From positions 62,001 through 126,000 of the forward strand of contig NZ_JBKHKJ010000009.1 of NCBI RefSeq assembly GCF_046546515.1: a stretch of 64,000 nucleotides of DNA, given 5' to 3'. This document shows positions 30,008-39,207 of this stretch, in pieces. The stretch is from Parasediminibacterium sp046546515 (GTDB taxonomy: Bacteria > Bacteroidota > Bacteroidia > Chitinophagales > Chitinophagaceae). A program made the position numbers and the translations under genes. The notes beneath the pieces were generated by a model that ran no database searches, was not told the DNA's origin, and saw only the letters and a program-made list of their open reading frames with translations. The stretch's first letter is position 1. Each line of letters opens with the position of its first letter.

Positions 30008-30124
30008 GCCACTAAGGCACGAAAACACAAAGCAACACAAAGTTTTAAGGGAAGAAGAAAAAGAAAGAAATAATCGTTTTGCTTTTTTTCTTAGTGCCAC
30101 TTCGAGCCTTTGTGCCTTTGTGGC
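30008..30124. repeat. CCACAAAG-type dispersed hairpin
   Basis: GCCACTAAGGCACGAAAACA at the left end is imperfectly complementary to the right end (GCCTTTGTGCCTTTGTGGC); the centre is A/T- and purine-rich. Full-length copies also occur at 45316-45426, 56099-56213, 56744-56847 and 59335-59454. It occupies the space between divergent genes. Confidence 0.8.
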
Positions 30125-30207
30125 AACTTTGATATGCCGCTATATTTACCCCCACTTGCTTTATATAATACCGCATTAAACTATGTTTGTACAAACGCAC
30201 TGAATAC

Positions 30208-31338
30208 ATGATTATAGATACTATAATTGATTTTTTGGAACCCATCAACCTGTACGAACTAAGTAATGACGTAGGGTACAAAGATACCCAGCTAGGCCGC
30301 CACATAGCTGCTTACGAGGAGGAGTTCCCCGACATTAGCCAGGCAGACATGGTAATTGTAGGTTGTGGCGAAATGCGTGGCACTGGCGGCAACAATAATA
30401 CCGATGCCCCCGATGCGGTGCGCAAGGCTTTTTATGCGCTTTTCCATTGGCACAAAAATGTTTCCGTGGCCGATATTGGCAATGTGAAAATGGGTGCAAG
30501 CATACAAGATACTTATGCCGCTTTGAAAGTAGTAGTGGCCGAATTGATAGCCAAGGGCAAACGGGTAATAATACTAGGCGGCAGCCACGATGTAACACTT
30601 GCACAATATGGGGCTTATGTTTCCTTGGAAAAAATAATAGAAGCCACCTGTATAGATGCCCGTATAGACCTAGACATGGACAGCGTGTTGGCAGCAGATA
30701 ATTTCTTGATGGAAATGCTTACCGGTGAGCCTAATTTTATAAAGCATTACAACCATATTGGCTTCCAAAGCTATTTTGTGCATCCCCAGATGCTGGAAGT
30801 AATAGACAAGCTGCGCTTCGATTGTTTCAGGGTGGGCAAAGTGAAGGAAAACCTAGAGGAAATGGAGCCAGCCATACGCAACAGTCACCTGCTTAGTTTT
30901 GACATTGCAGCCATACAGCACGCACACGCCCCGGCTAATTTGCTTACCCCCAACGGGTTTACAGGCGAGGAAGCCTGCACCCTGATGCAGTATGCGGGCA
31001 TGAACAGCCAAATGAGTTCCATTGGCATTTATGGGTACGATGCAGCCCTTGACAATCATGGGCTTACGGCTATACAAATCAGCCATTTACTGTGGTATGT
31101 GATGGACGGCATTTACAAAAGCAAGCAAGAAGCCCAGTTGGAAGATCGCTCTCATTTTTACGAGTTCACCATGGCATTTGCAGAAGTAGAAACCGTTTTT
31201 TTGCAAAGCAAAAAAACAGGCCGCTGGTGGATGCAGCTAAACAACGATGCCTTTATTGCCTGCAGCAAGCTAGATTATATCATTGCAAGCAACAACGAAA
31301 TGCCCGAAAGATGGCTAAGGGCAATGGAAAGGCTTTGA
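30208..31338 (+). CDS. Arginase/formimidoylglutamase-fold protein with missing metal ligands
   Basis: 376 residues from the ATG at 30208 (TTG 21 bases upstream not preferred). The ureohydrolase fold is clear: VIILGGSHDVT (His127), CIDARIDLD (150-155) and LSFDIAAIQ (229-236). Canonical arginases have DAHxD and SFDxD; here the His is Arg152 and the second Asp is Ala234. At least two of the usual Mn ligands are absent, so it may not be a conventional ureohydrolase. The aminotransferase gene follows by 108 bases in the same direction, and the pair may share a pathway, such as arginine or histidine catabolism. Confidence 0.8.
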   Translation: MIIDTIIDFLEPINLYELSNDVGYKDTQLGRHIAAYEEEFPDISQADMVIVGCGEMRGTGGNNNTDAPDAVRKAFYALFHWHKNVSVADIGNVKMGASIQDTYAALKVVVAELIAKGKRVIILGGSHDVTLAQYGAYVSLEKIIEATCIDARIDLDMDSVLAADNFLMEMLTGEPNFIKHYNHIGFQSYFVHPQMLEVIDKLRFDCFRVGKVKENLEEMEPAIRNSHLLSFDIAAIQHAHAPANLLTPNGFTGEEACTLMQYAGMNSQMSSIGIYGYDAALDNHGLTAIQISHLLWYVMDGIYKSKQEAQLEDRSHFYEFTMAFAEVETVFLQSKKTGRWWMQLNNDAFIACSKLDYIIASNNEMPERWLRAMERL

Positions 31339-31446
31339 TTCAATTAGGAATTAGGAATGACAAAGCGAGTAAGGTCCGTAATAATTCCTAATTCATAATT
31401 CTTGGTCTTCAATTCCTAATTCTTAATTCCTAATTCCTAATTAAAA
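31339..31446. repeat. AATTCCT tandem repeat before the aminotransferase
   Basis: Repeated AATTCCTAATTC and AATTAGGAAT units form small inverted repeats and end a few bases before the TTG start at 31447, as at 342-374. Confidence 0.55.
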
Positions 31447-32637
31447 TTGTCTCTCCGCAATCAGTTCCTCCAGCATATAGCCCAAACGTCTAATGCCCCG
31501 ATAGGGCTGGAAATGGTGAAGGCCGAAGGCATATATATACATGATGCCGATGGGAAGGCATATTTGGACATGATAAGCGGCTTTAGCGTAGCCAACATTG
31601 GCCATAGCCACCCCAAGGTAGTGGTGGCCGTGCAGCAGCAAGCCGCACAATACATGCATCTGATAGTTTATGGCGAATACATACAGCAGCCGCAGGTAGC
31701 GTATGCAAAAATGCTTACCGAGTTGTTGCCAGCCTCGCTCAACTGCGTTTACTTTACCAACAGCGGCGCCGAGGCAACTGAAGGCGCCATGAAACTGGCA
31801 AAGCGTGTTACCAACCGCACCAAGATGATTGGTTTCAACAAAGCCTACCATGGCAGCACCCAAGGGGCATTGAGCATGATAGGGGATGAGTACTTCCGGA
31901 ATGCCTACCGCCCCTTGCTGCCTGGCATTACCCATGTTGACTACAATAGCCAAGCAGCCATAAATGCAATTGATAGCACAACCGCATGTGTAATAATGGA
32001 AACCGTGCAGGCAGAATCGGGCATTGTGCAGCCCGACCCAAATTGGATAAAAGCCATCCGTCAACAATGCGATAAGCATTGCGTGCTACTGATATTAGAC
32101 GAAATACAAGCAGGCTTTGGCCGCACGGGTAGTCTTTGGGCTTTTGAGCAATACGGCATTGTGCCAGACATTTTATTGCTTGGCAAAGCCCTTGGTGGCG
32201 GAATGCCTCTTGGTGCTTTTATTGCAGATAGAAAGCTAATGGCTACCTTAACCGAAAACCCTGTGCTAGGGCATATTACCACTTTTGGTGGCCACCCAGT
32301 TAGCTGTGCTGCTGGCAAAGCTGGCTTGGAAGTATTGCTTGAGGACAACTATATTGCCGAAGTGGCCGCTAAAGAGCAAATATTGCTGCAATACATACAG
32401 CACCCCGCCATTGTGGCTCGCCGTGCTAGCGGTTTGTGGATGGCAGTGGAGTTTGACAGTTTTGCCACTAATCACGCCATCATAAAAAAATGTATTGCCA
32501 AAGGGCTAATTACCGATTGGTTTTTGTTTAATGACCGCAGTATGCGCATCGCTCCCCCCTTAATTATTACCGAAACAGAACTAACCAATATGTGCAAGCT
32601 AATAGTACAAGCCATTGAAGAAGTGGCAAATGCGTAG
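31447..32637 (+). CDS. Class III aminotransferase (acetylornithine/ornithine-type)
   Basis: 396 residues, PLP fold type I. Motifs: YLDMISGFSVANIGHSHPKV, FTNSGAEATEGAMKLAKR, YHGSTQGALS, LLILDEIQAGFGRTG, and the PLP Lys in LLGKALGGGMPLGAF. It transfers an amino group from an omega-amine such as (acetyl)ornithine to 2-oxoglutarate; the exact substrate is not certain. The TTG at 31447 is taken as start because an in-frame stop lies at 31438 and the family N-terminus (SLRNQFLQHIAQTS) is present only from there; the next ATG is at 31513. Confidence 0.87.
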   Translation: MSLRNQFLQHIAQTSNAPIGLEMVKAEGIYIHDADGKAYLDMISGFSVANIGHSHPKVVVAVQQQAAQYMHLIVYGEYIQQPQVAYAKMLTELLPASLNCVYFTNSGAEATEGAMKLAKRVTNRTKMIGFNKAYHGSTQGALSMIGDEYFRNAYRPLLPGITHVDYNSQAAINAIDSTTACVIMETVQAESGIVQPDPNWIKAIRQQCDKHCVLLILDEIQAGFGRTGSLWAFEQYGIVPDILLLGKALGGGMPLGAFIADRKLMATLTENPVLGHITTFGGHPVSCAAGKAGLEVLLEDNYIAEVAAKEQILLQYIQHPAIVARRASGLWMAVEFDSFATNHAIIKKCIAKGLITDWFLFNDRSMRIAPPLIITETELTNMCKLIVQAIEEVANA

Positions 32638-32829
32638 GGGCTGGGCTTGCCCCCGCCCAATAAACATACAGAGGGCTTGCCCCTCCCAATATGCCATACA
32701 GCTAGAGTATATACAGATCTTTTTTTGCACTTTTTAGTTTTATCCAAAAAAGATTGCTGCAAGTAAAATTTATCATAAAACCACTTGCATTTTGTCAAGC
32801 GTTGGCTCCCCCTCGCCTTTGTTCTTACT

Positions 32830-32862
32830 CCCTCTCCCTTAGGAGAGGGTTGGGGTGAGGTC
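32830..32862. repeat. G+C-rich palindromic repeat
   Basis: CCTCTCCCTTAGGAGAGGGT then TGGGGTGAGGTC; a perfect hairpin CCTCTCC/GGAGAGG. Another GGTTGGGG stretch follows to about 32880. Apart from this and the operators at 33103-33152 I see nothing in the 718 bases before susC. Confidence 0.75.
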
Positions 32863-33102
32863 GGGGTTGGGGGGTGAGGTTAACATGCTAGAGGGCAACG
32901 TTTGCGTTAATGAGATTTGTATACGCACAGTAGCTCTTCGGAGGCGTTAGGGCTCATGTATTGCGAGATGACTTTTCTCCTTCTCGCCTCCATTCAATTT
33001 TCTAACATCCCCCTTAATTTGCCCTTAAATAACCCTTAATTCCTGCCAAAAAATACACCCCCGCAATTATTAAAAGGAAAGGTTAAAAAAAAATTTCTTT
33101 AT

Positions 33103-33152
33103 TGTGTAAAAAGTACACATCTTTGTGCTTCAATGTGTAGAAAATACACATT
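33103..33152. promoter_or_regulatory. Two copies of a TGTGTA-N5-TACACA operator dyad
   Basis: TGTGTA(AAAAG)TACACA lies at 33103-33119 and TGTGTA(GAAAA)TACACA at 33134-33150, the second extended to 8-bp arms AATGTGTA/TACACATT. Centres are 31 bp apart, about three helical turns. They lie about 205-250 bases before the susC start and are the likely binding site for a dimeric repressor or activator. The regulator gene is not visible. Confidence 0.7.
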
Positions 33153-33355
33153 GAATATTGCGATTGCTACTTTTTAAAAAGGATATATGAAAACTCGATT
33201 ATTGCCTGTTTGCCGTTTGCCAGTTATTTCCTTGGCATACAATTTACAAAAGCTTAGCTCCCCGCTCCTTATACAATGCCTACGGGCAAAATAAATCCCC
33301 CACATTTTTAAAATTTAAAACAACTTTTTTTAAGTAAACCAGTAAAACTTTAACT

Positions 33356-36300
33356 ATGAATTGTAAACGATTGCTCGCTGTGCTGGTGATGTTGCTGCTA
33401 ATAAATAGCATCACAGCCTTTGCACAGGAAAAAGTGGTTACCGGACGGGTAACCGACTCAAAAGACGGCTCGCCCTTGGCTAATGTTACCGTGCAGGTAA
33501 AAGGAGGCAAAGCCGCTACGCAAACAACCAACGACGGCAGCTTTAAAATTAAAGTTCCGGGGCCTAAATCAATACTCGTCGTTTCGTCTGTTGGGTATAA
33601 TTCCCGGCTGATAGATGCAACTGGAGCTGAAATTTCAGTGAGCTTGGTGCAATCAGATGCCTCTTTAAGCGAAGTAGTGGTAATTGGCTACGGCGTGCAA
33701 AGGAAAAGGGATGTTACAGGAGCAATATCAAGGGTAAGTGGCGACAAAATTTCGTCTGTGCCTGGCCCAAGCTTTGAAGCTGCGTTGCAAGGCAAAGCAC
33801 CTGGCGTGCAAGTAATACAAGGCAATGGCCTAGCAGGTTCAGGTTCTGTAATCAGGATCAGGGGTGTAGGTTCTATATCTGCTTCTAGCGATCCCTTGTA
33901 TGTTATAGATGGTATCCCTTTTATTGCCGATCAGTTTTTAAGGGGCAATAGCGGTGCTATGAACCAAAATCCTTTGGCATCTATCAATCCAAACGATATT
34001 GAATCAATAGAAGTATTAAAAGATGCAGGTGCTACAGGTATTTACGGTAGCCGTGGTGCAAATGGCGTTATTTTGGTTACTACCAAGAGGGGCAAGGCTG
34101 GGAAGCCATCTTTTACTTACTCTACCAAGTTGGGTGGGGCTACTTATTCTAAGAAATTAAATTTTGTAAATGGTGCCGAGTGGCTGCAACTGCGTCAGGA
34201 AGCATGGTTTAATAGTGGCAATACGGGGAAGGCAACTTTGCCTGATGGCATTACTTATGCAAAGGCTGATAGCACTAATACCGATTGGTGGGATTTGCTG
34301 ACAAGGACTGGTTTTATTGACGACCACAGCATTTCAATGACCCAAGGCAATAAAAAATTAAAAACCTTTGCCAACCTTACTTATGGCAATGAAGCGGGTT
34401 ATTTAAAAAACAATAGCTATGAGCGTATATCTGCCCGGTTGAACCTGGATTATTTGGTAAGCAGCAAAGTTAAGGTTTCACTTACCAGTGGTTATAACCG
34501 TGGCGTTAACCACCGTGTAAATGCTTCTTATGCTGGGGGTATTGGTGATGCCATGAGTAGTGCGCTGCCAATTTACCCAGTTTACAATGCCGATGGTACT
34601 TATTTTACTGCTAAGACTAACCCTGTAAGAGTTTTAAATGAATCGCAAAGGCGCGAGATAAGCAACAGGTTGCTGGGTGGTTTGTCATTGGAATATCAAC
34701 CAATAAACAACCTATTCTTAAAAGCAGCAGGCTCAATTGAATATGTACTTTCATCAGACGATCAGTACCAAACCAATGTATTGACGCAAAAATCTGTGGC
34801 TGATTCTGGTTATGCTTCCCGGTCGCCATATTGGGGTACCAACTGGACAACCACTTACACTGCAAACTATCTGTGGAACCCAACGAACGACCATAAGTTT
34901 AATTTCCTATTGGGCGCAGAGGCACAAGAAGAAAACCTAAAAGATTATAGTATAGGCATTAATGCATCTACCAATAAGCCTTTTTACCAGCAAATGGGGC
35001 TATACAACCATTTGGTAGATTCTGCTAAGGCAAACACACCGGGTGGCATCAACCACAGCAAAGACCAATATACTTTCAATAGTTTTTTTGCAAGGGTAAA
35101 TTATATATACAAGGGCAGGTATGCGTTTCAAGCTGTGGGAAGGATAGATGGTTCTTCTAAGTTTGGTTCTAACTACAAGCATGGGTTTTTTCCTGCCCTT
35201 TCTGCTGGATGGACAATTAGTGACGAAAGCTTCATGAAGCCCATAAGGCAAATTAACTTCTTAAAATTGCGTGCTAGCTATGGTATAGTAGGCAATGCAA
35301 ATTATCCAAATGGTAGCTATCAAGATGACTATCAGGGGGGGGGGATAACCTACAATGGCCATTCAACTCTATATTTAAATAGAATTGGAAATCCAAATCT
35401 GCATTGGGAAACACTACATAATGTGGACGTAGCTGTGGAGTTTGCCTTGTTTGGTAGCAGGGTAACAGGCGAAATTGCGTACTACCACAAAACCACAACC
35501 AATATTTTATTGCAGCCTGGTGTGGCTACATCTGCTGGTATTCCGGATATATGGCGAAACTTGGATAATAGTAAAATTTTAAACCAAGGTGTAGAATTTA
35601 ATGCCAATGTGAAAATAATTGATAAAAAGGACTTGAAATGGGCAGTAGGTGGCAATATTGCCAAAAACCAAAACAAGGTATTGGAATATGAATTGGGACC
35701 AGATGCAGTGAAAGGTGGTACTAACGATACCCGTATTGTAAAAGGGTTGCCTGTTGGTGTAAACTTCTTGGTGCGCTATCATGGTGTTGACCCTACCGAT
35801 GGTTTGCCCATTTGGCTGGATCAAAATGGCAAGCAAACCAAAACTTTTTCGTTAAACCATAGGGTATATGCAGGTAGTGTAATGCCAGATTATATCGGAG
35901 GGTTCAATACCTCATTAAACTACAAGAATTTCGATTTTTCTGTGCTGTTTAGTTATGTAATAGGTGGCAAGATTTATGAGAATTCTGGTAAATACCAATT
36001 TCTAGGTGTAACTCAGAAATTCTGGAACTTTAGGAAAGACTTCTTAGACAGGTGGACAAAACCGGGTGACGTAACGCAGTACCCTAAATTGTTGGCAAGT
36101 GCTACTGACTATCCTGGAGTGCCAAGTGAAGACCAATTTAACTCTACCATGTTTCTGCGGGATGCTTCTTATTTAAGGTTAAGGGAATTGTCAGTAGGGT
36201 ACAGGATACCGAGGGGCACTTTGGGCAAATCCTTCTTGAAAGACGTAAGGTTGTTCCTCACAGGCACCAACTTACTCACTTTTACAAAGTACCCAGGTGG

Positions 36301-36421
36301 TGACCCTGAAATAACTAGGGATTTTGAAAATCCGCAGGACAGGAACTTGAGCCCCAATGTTACTTACCTTACTGCACCATCTCAAAAAACATTCATATTC
36401 GGCATGAATGTAAATTTCTAA
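33356..36421 (+). CDS. SusC/RagA-family TonB-linked outer-membrane transporter
   Basis: 1021 residues. Signal peptide 1-23 (INSITAFAQ), carboxypeptidase-regulatory-like domain about 27-105 (VTGRVTDSKDGSPLANVTVQ), TonB box region LSEVVVIGYGVQRKRDVTGA, plug domain about 115-230 (RIRGVGSISASSDPLYVIDG; IESIEVLKDAGATGIYGSRG), then a beta-barrel ending in Phe (FIFGMNVNF). It imports glycan fragments with the SusD lipoprotein in a TonB-dependent manner. The five-gene operon runs to 41043. A run of ten G at 35335-35344 (in DYQGGGITYN) is a potential slippage site. Confidence 0.95.
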   Translation: MNCKRLLAVLVMLLLINSITAFAQEKVVTGRVTDSKDGSPLANVTVQVKGGKAATQTTNDGSFKIKVPGPKSILVVSSVGYNSRLIDATGAEISVSLVQSDASLSEVVVIGYGVQRKRDVTGAISRVSGDKISSVPGPSFEAALQGKAPGVQVIQGNGLAGSGSVIRIRGVGSISASSDPLYVIDGIPFIADQFLRGNSGAMNQNPLASINPNDIESIEVLKDAGATGIYGSRGANGVILVTTKRGKAGKPSFTYSTKLGGATYSKKLNFVNGAEWLQLRQEAWFNSGNTGKATLPDGITYAKADSTNTDWWDLLTRTGFIDDHSISMTQGNKKLKTFANLTYGNEAGYLKNNSYERISARLNLDYLVSSKVKVSLTSGYNRGVNHRVNASYAGGIGDAMSSALPIYPVYNADGTYFTAKTNPVRVLNESQRREISNRLLGGLSLEYQPINNLFLKAAGSIEYVLSSDDQYQTNVLTQKSVADSGYASRSPYWGTNWTTTYTANYLWNPTNDHKFNFLLGAEAQEENLKDYSIGINASTNKPFYQQMGLYNHLVDSAKANTPGGINHSKDQYTFNSFFARVNYIYKGRYAFQAVGRIDGSSKFGSNYKHGFFPALSAGWTISDESFMKPIRQINFLKLRASYGIVGNANYPNGSYQDDYQGGGITYNGHSTLYLNRIGNPNLHWETLHNVDVAVEFALFGSRVTGEIAYYHKTTTNILLQPGVATSAGIPDIWRNLDNSKILNQGVEFNANVKIIDKKDLKWAVGGNIAKNQNKVLEYELGPDAVKGGTNDTRIVKGLPVGVNFLVRYHGVDPTDGLPIWLDQNGKQTKTFSLNHRVYAGSVMPDYIGGFNTSLNYKNFDFSVLFSYVIGGKIYENSGKYQFLGVTQKFWNFRKDFLDRWTKPGDVTQYPKLLASATDYPGVPSEDQFNSTMFLRDASYLRLRELSVGYRIPRGTLGKSFLKDVRLFLTGTNLLTFTKYPGGDPEITRDFENPQDRNLSPNVTYLTAPSQKTFIFGMNVNF
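35335..35344 (+). repeat. G10 homopolymer inside susC
   Basis: Ten consecutive G bases within the barrel-coding part, read as CAG GGG GGG GGG. Gain or loss of one base would truncate the protein. Confidence 0.85.
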
Positions 36422-36442
36422 CCTATTAAAACAAAGTATATT

Positions 36443-37846
36443 ATGAAGCAGTATAGCAGCAAACTCATAACGATTTGCATATTATTTTCAATATTTCTCA
36501 TGGCTTGTTCTAAATTTTTGGATAGGACACCAGAAAAACAAATGACAAAAGAAGAGGCTATTAAAACAGACTCAAATTTAATAAGCTTTATCTATGGTGC
36601 CTATACACTTGTAGGCAATGATGAGTTTTTTGGCGGCCGTTTACAGGAGGTAAGTGATTTGCTTGGCGACCAATTGAATGGTAGCAAGTTTACGGGCGAT
36701 GAAGGCGAAATATTTAGGAGGCAAAATTCTATTTTTGGCGGTACAAGGGATGATTTGTATAAAAAAGCTTACGCAATTATAAATAGAGCAAATGTTACTT
36801 TAGAATCGCTTAGTCTTGCAGACTCTAACAAAAATTTTATACAAGGCTCGGCTTTTTTTCTAAGGGGGATGGCTCATTTTGAAATGGTTAGATTGTTAGC
36901 GCAGCCTTATGGTTATTCGCCTGACAATAGTCATTTGGGGATACCATTAAGGGTGAATACTATTCCAAATTCTTTACTGCGTTCCACTGTAAAGCAAGTA
37001 TATGATCAGGTTATCAGCGATTTAAAAGCTGCAGATTCATTGTTGCCCACTGCCCCATTGGGTACTACAAAATACTATACAGCTACCAAATATGCTGCGG
37101 AAGCTTACTTGGCCAAAGTATATTTTCAAATGAATGACTTTGCCAATGCTTATCTCTATGCCAACAAAGTAATTAGCAGCAACAAGTTTCAGCTAGACAT
37201 GAGTTATAGTAGCCGCTATGACGTAGGGGTGAGTACAGAGGGCATCTTGGTATTACCTAATCAAACAATTGTGTATAACCCAGGTTCTGAACTAAGGGGC
37301 AAGTACCGTTCTGATAAAAACCCTCCAAGCTATAACTACACAGACCAATTTTTTAACCATGCCAATGCTAAGCCAGGCGATGTAAGGCAAGCATGGTACA
37401 GCAATACGTTACAGCAAGGGCTAAACGTAAGCACTAAGTATAATAAAGATTATTTCGATCTTCCCATTGTACACTTAACAGAAATAAAACTGATACGTGC
37501 CGAGGCTGGTGCTGAAATAGCAGCATCAAACCCTGCCGCCTTGGTTACAGCCATTAAAGATATTAACGACATTATGGCAAGGGCTTATAATGGCATATCT
37601 CAAAATTTGCCTGCCAATGCCGTAGCAGCTTTGGTTATTAGTACAACGAGGTACGAAAGAGAGCTGGAATTAGTTGGTGAAGGCAACCGGATACAAGAAA
37701 TTAAACGTATTGGGGTAAGGAATGGTACCAATATAGATAGGAGGGGTTCACCATGGAATTGCAACGGTTTGATTCTCCAGTTTCCTAAAGGGGAGCAAGA
37801 TGCCAATGCAGCTTTCCAAATGAATATTGAAGGTGGTTGTTTCTAA
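36443..37846 (+). CDS. SusD/RagB-family glycan-binding lipoprotein
   Basis: 467 residues. Lipoprotein signal with lipobox LMAC (Cys about 22), then SusD features: FLDRTPEKQMTKEEA, helical TPR-like repeats (AYAIINRANVTLESL; AEAYLAKVYFQMNDFANAYLYANKVI), and C-terminal RYERELELVGEGNRIQEIKRIG. Surface lipoprotein forming the lid on the SusC barrel. It begins 21 bases after susC. Confidence 0.93.
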   Translation: MKQYSSKLITICILFSIFLMACSKFLDRTPEKQMTKEEAIKTDSNLISFIYGAYTLVGNDEFFGGRLQEVSDLLGDQLNGSKFTGDEGEIFRRQNSIFGGTRDDLYKKAYAIINRANVTLESLSLADSNKNFIQGSAFFLRGMAHFEMVRLLAQPYGYSPDNSHLGIPLRVNTIPNSLLRSTVKQVYDQVISDLKAADSLLPTAPLGTTKYYTATKYAAEAYLAKVYFQMNDFANAYLYANKVISSNKFQLDMSYSSRYDVGVSTEGILVLPNQTIVYNPGSELRGKYRSDKNPPSYNYTDQFFNHANAKPGDVRQAWYSNTLQQGLNVSTKYNKDYFDLPIVHLTEIKLIRAEAGAEIAASNPAALVTAIKDINDIMARAYNGISQNLPANAVAALVISTTRYERELELVGEGNRIQEIKRIGVRNGTNIDRRGSPWNCNGLILQFPKGEQDANAAFQMNIEGGCF

Positions 37847-37868
37847 AATGCTAAAAATGATAAATAAT

Positions 37869-38384
37869 ATGAAAAAGGTATCACTATTAATAATGGCTTG
37901 CACGCTTCTGTTCGCCTGCCAGCCCGAGAAATATAAATCTGTAGGAACGCCTATCGACCCTGTTGCTACCCTTGCAGGCACATGGAGTCTAAGTAAGGTT
38001 ACGCAAACAGACGAGAATGCAAAAAACAATGGTTATTCCTACGATCCCATCAATGTGCAAACAGCAGACTTAACCACTGCTTTTCCATTTACCGATTTTA
38101 AGTTAACACTTAATTTAGCTAGTGGAGTGCCCTCTACATTTACTACTGTGCCAGGCAAATCTCCAAAAGTAATTAAGTTAACAAGTGGAACCTGGACTGT
38201 TGACAATGCAAAAACGCCACAAATAGTTACATTGGTAAGTGGTAAAGACACTGCAACCGTTACGCTAGGTTCATTGCCATTGAGTGCAACGCCTATTTTA
38301 AAATTGGCAGCTACAAAATCAGATTATTCTACTACCAAACCAAAGCTATTGATATCCTATAGCTATGAATTTTCTAAACAATAA
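37869..38384 (+). CDS. DUF5004-like surface lipoprotein
   Basis: 171 residues from the ATG at 37869, chosen because a compact lipoprotein signal (MKKVSLLIMACTLLFAC) begins there; earlier in-frame starts overlap susD. The lipocalin-like core begins LAGTWSLSKVTQTDEN and continues with beta strands (LTSGTWTVDNAKTPQIVTLV, KDTATVTLGSLPLS). This resembles DUF5004-type accessory lipoproteins of SusCD operons. Role in glycan binding is inferred from position. Confidence 0.7.
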   Translation: MKKVSLLIMACTLLFACQPEKYKSVGTPIDPVATLAGTWSLSKVTQTDENAKNNGYSYDPINVQTADLTTAFPFTDFKLTLNLASGVPSTFTTVPGKSPKVIKLTSGTWTVDNAKTPQIVTLVSGKDTATVTLGSLPLSATPILKLAATKSDYSTTKPKLLISYSYEFSKQ

Positions 38385-38395
38385 ACTATTTAAGC

Positions 38396-39202
38396 ATGAA
38401 GAAGATAGCATTTTTATTTACATTAACACTTGCTTTTTGCATGGGTACTGCAAAAGCACAGAACCCATCGTTTGTGCCTGCCAGCTTCACGGCTAATGAT
38501 GCGTTTACGCTTACAGTAGATGTGAGCGGCACGCCAATGGCGGGCGAAACAGAAGCATATATATGGATATTCTCCAACACATCGCCAACAAGCGATGCTG
38601 ACAAGGCAGCATATCCAGCCAAGGATGGTTATACCAACACTGCATGGGGCAATTCGCCTGTTACGGCAAAAATGACTGCTGCAGGTACCAATAAATGGTC
38701 GTTTAAAGTTACGTCTGGCGTTGCTTTGTTTTCCCAGTCACCTGGTCAATTAAAAGATTTTGGCTTTTTGGTTAAATCTCAAACCGGAAGTAAGCAAACA
38801 CCAGATTTCAAGCCTTATTTCTTCGATTTGTTGGTTTTTAAGCCTACAACGCTAAGGATTTTCCCTGCCAAGGTCGATAAGGACGATATTGTAACCCTAA
38901 ATTTTGAAAGAACTTTAAGTACTATTGTGCAAGAACAACGCATGACCGCAACAGGAGTTACTGTTACGGCCTTTGACGAGGCTGGCACACAAGTGGGCAA
39001 CCCGCTTACTTTCCCTGTAAAAAAAGTAACCAGTAATATTTGGAATGCTTCGTTGGTAATAAGCGACAATTTCACGCCTACTACAGGGCATTCGCTATAT
39101 AAGTTCAGGTACAAATTCATAGGCACTGCCTTAGATGTTACTGGTGCGGCTGCTAGTGTTACTTCTTCGGAATCAGAAATCATATTTACAGCTTTAAAAT
39201 AA
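38396..39202 (+). CDS. Secreted beta-sandwich protein of the SusCD operon
   Basis: 268 residues, signal peptide about 1-21 (FCMGTAKAQ, no lipobox). Two repeated beta-sandwich regions start NPSFVPASFTANDAFTLTVD (about 22) and TTLRIFPAKVDKDDIVTLNF (about 148). Their arrangement suggests two Ig-like or starch-binding-like domains. I do not recognise a precise family. It starts 12 bases after the lipoprotein gene and 6 bases before the SusE-like gene, so it is surely co-expressed. Confidence 0.7.
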   Translation: MKKIAFLFTLTLAFCMGTAKAQNPSFVPASFTANDAFTLTVDVSGTPMAGETEAYIWIFSNTSPTSDADKAAYPAKDGYTNTAWGNSPVTAKMTAAGTNKWSFKVTSGVALFSQSPGQLKDFGFLVKSQTGSKQTPDFKPYFFDLLVFKPTTLRIFPAKVDKDDIVTLNFERTLSTIVQEQRMTATGVTVTAFDEAGTQVGNPLTFPVKKVTSNIWNASLVISDNFTPTTGHSLYKFRYKFIGTALDVTGAAASVTSSESEIIFTALK

Positions 39203-39207
39203 AATTT

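Noticed and set aside
31441..32079. A 212-codon minus-strand frame opposite the aminotransferase gene
   Set aside because: The plus strand has all aminotransferase motifs; the antisense translation is His/Gly/Cys-rich shadow sequence.
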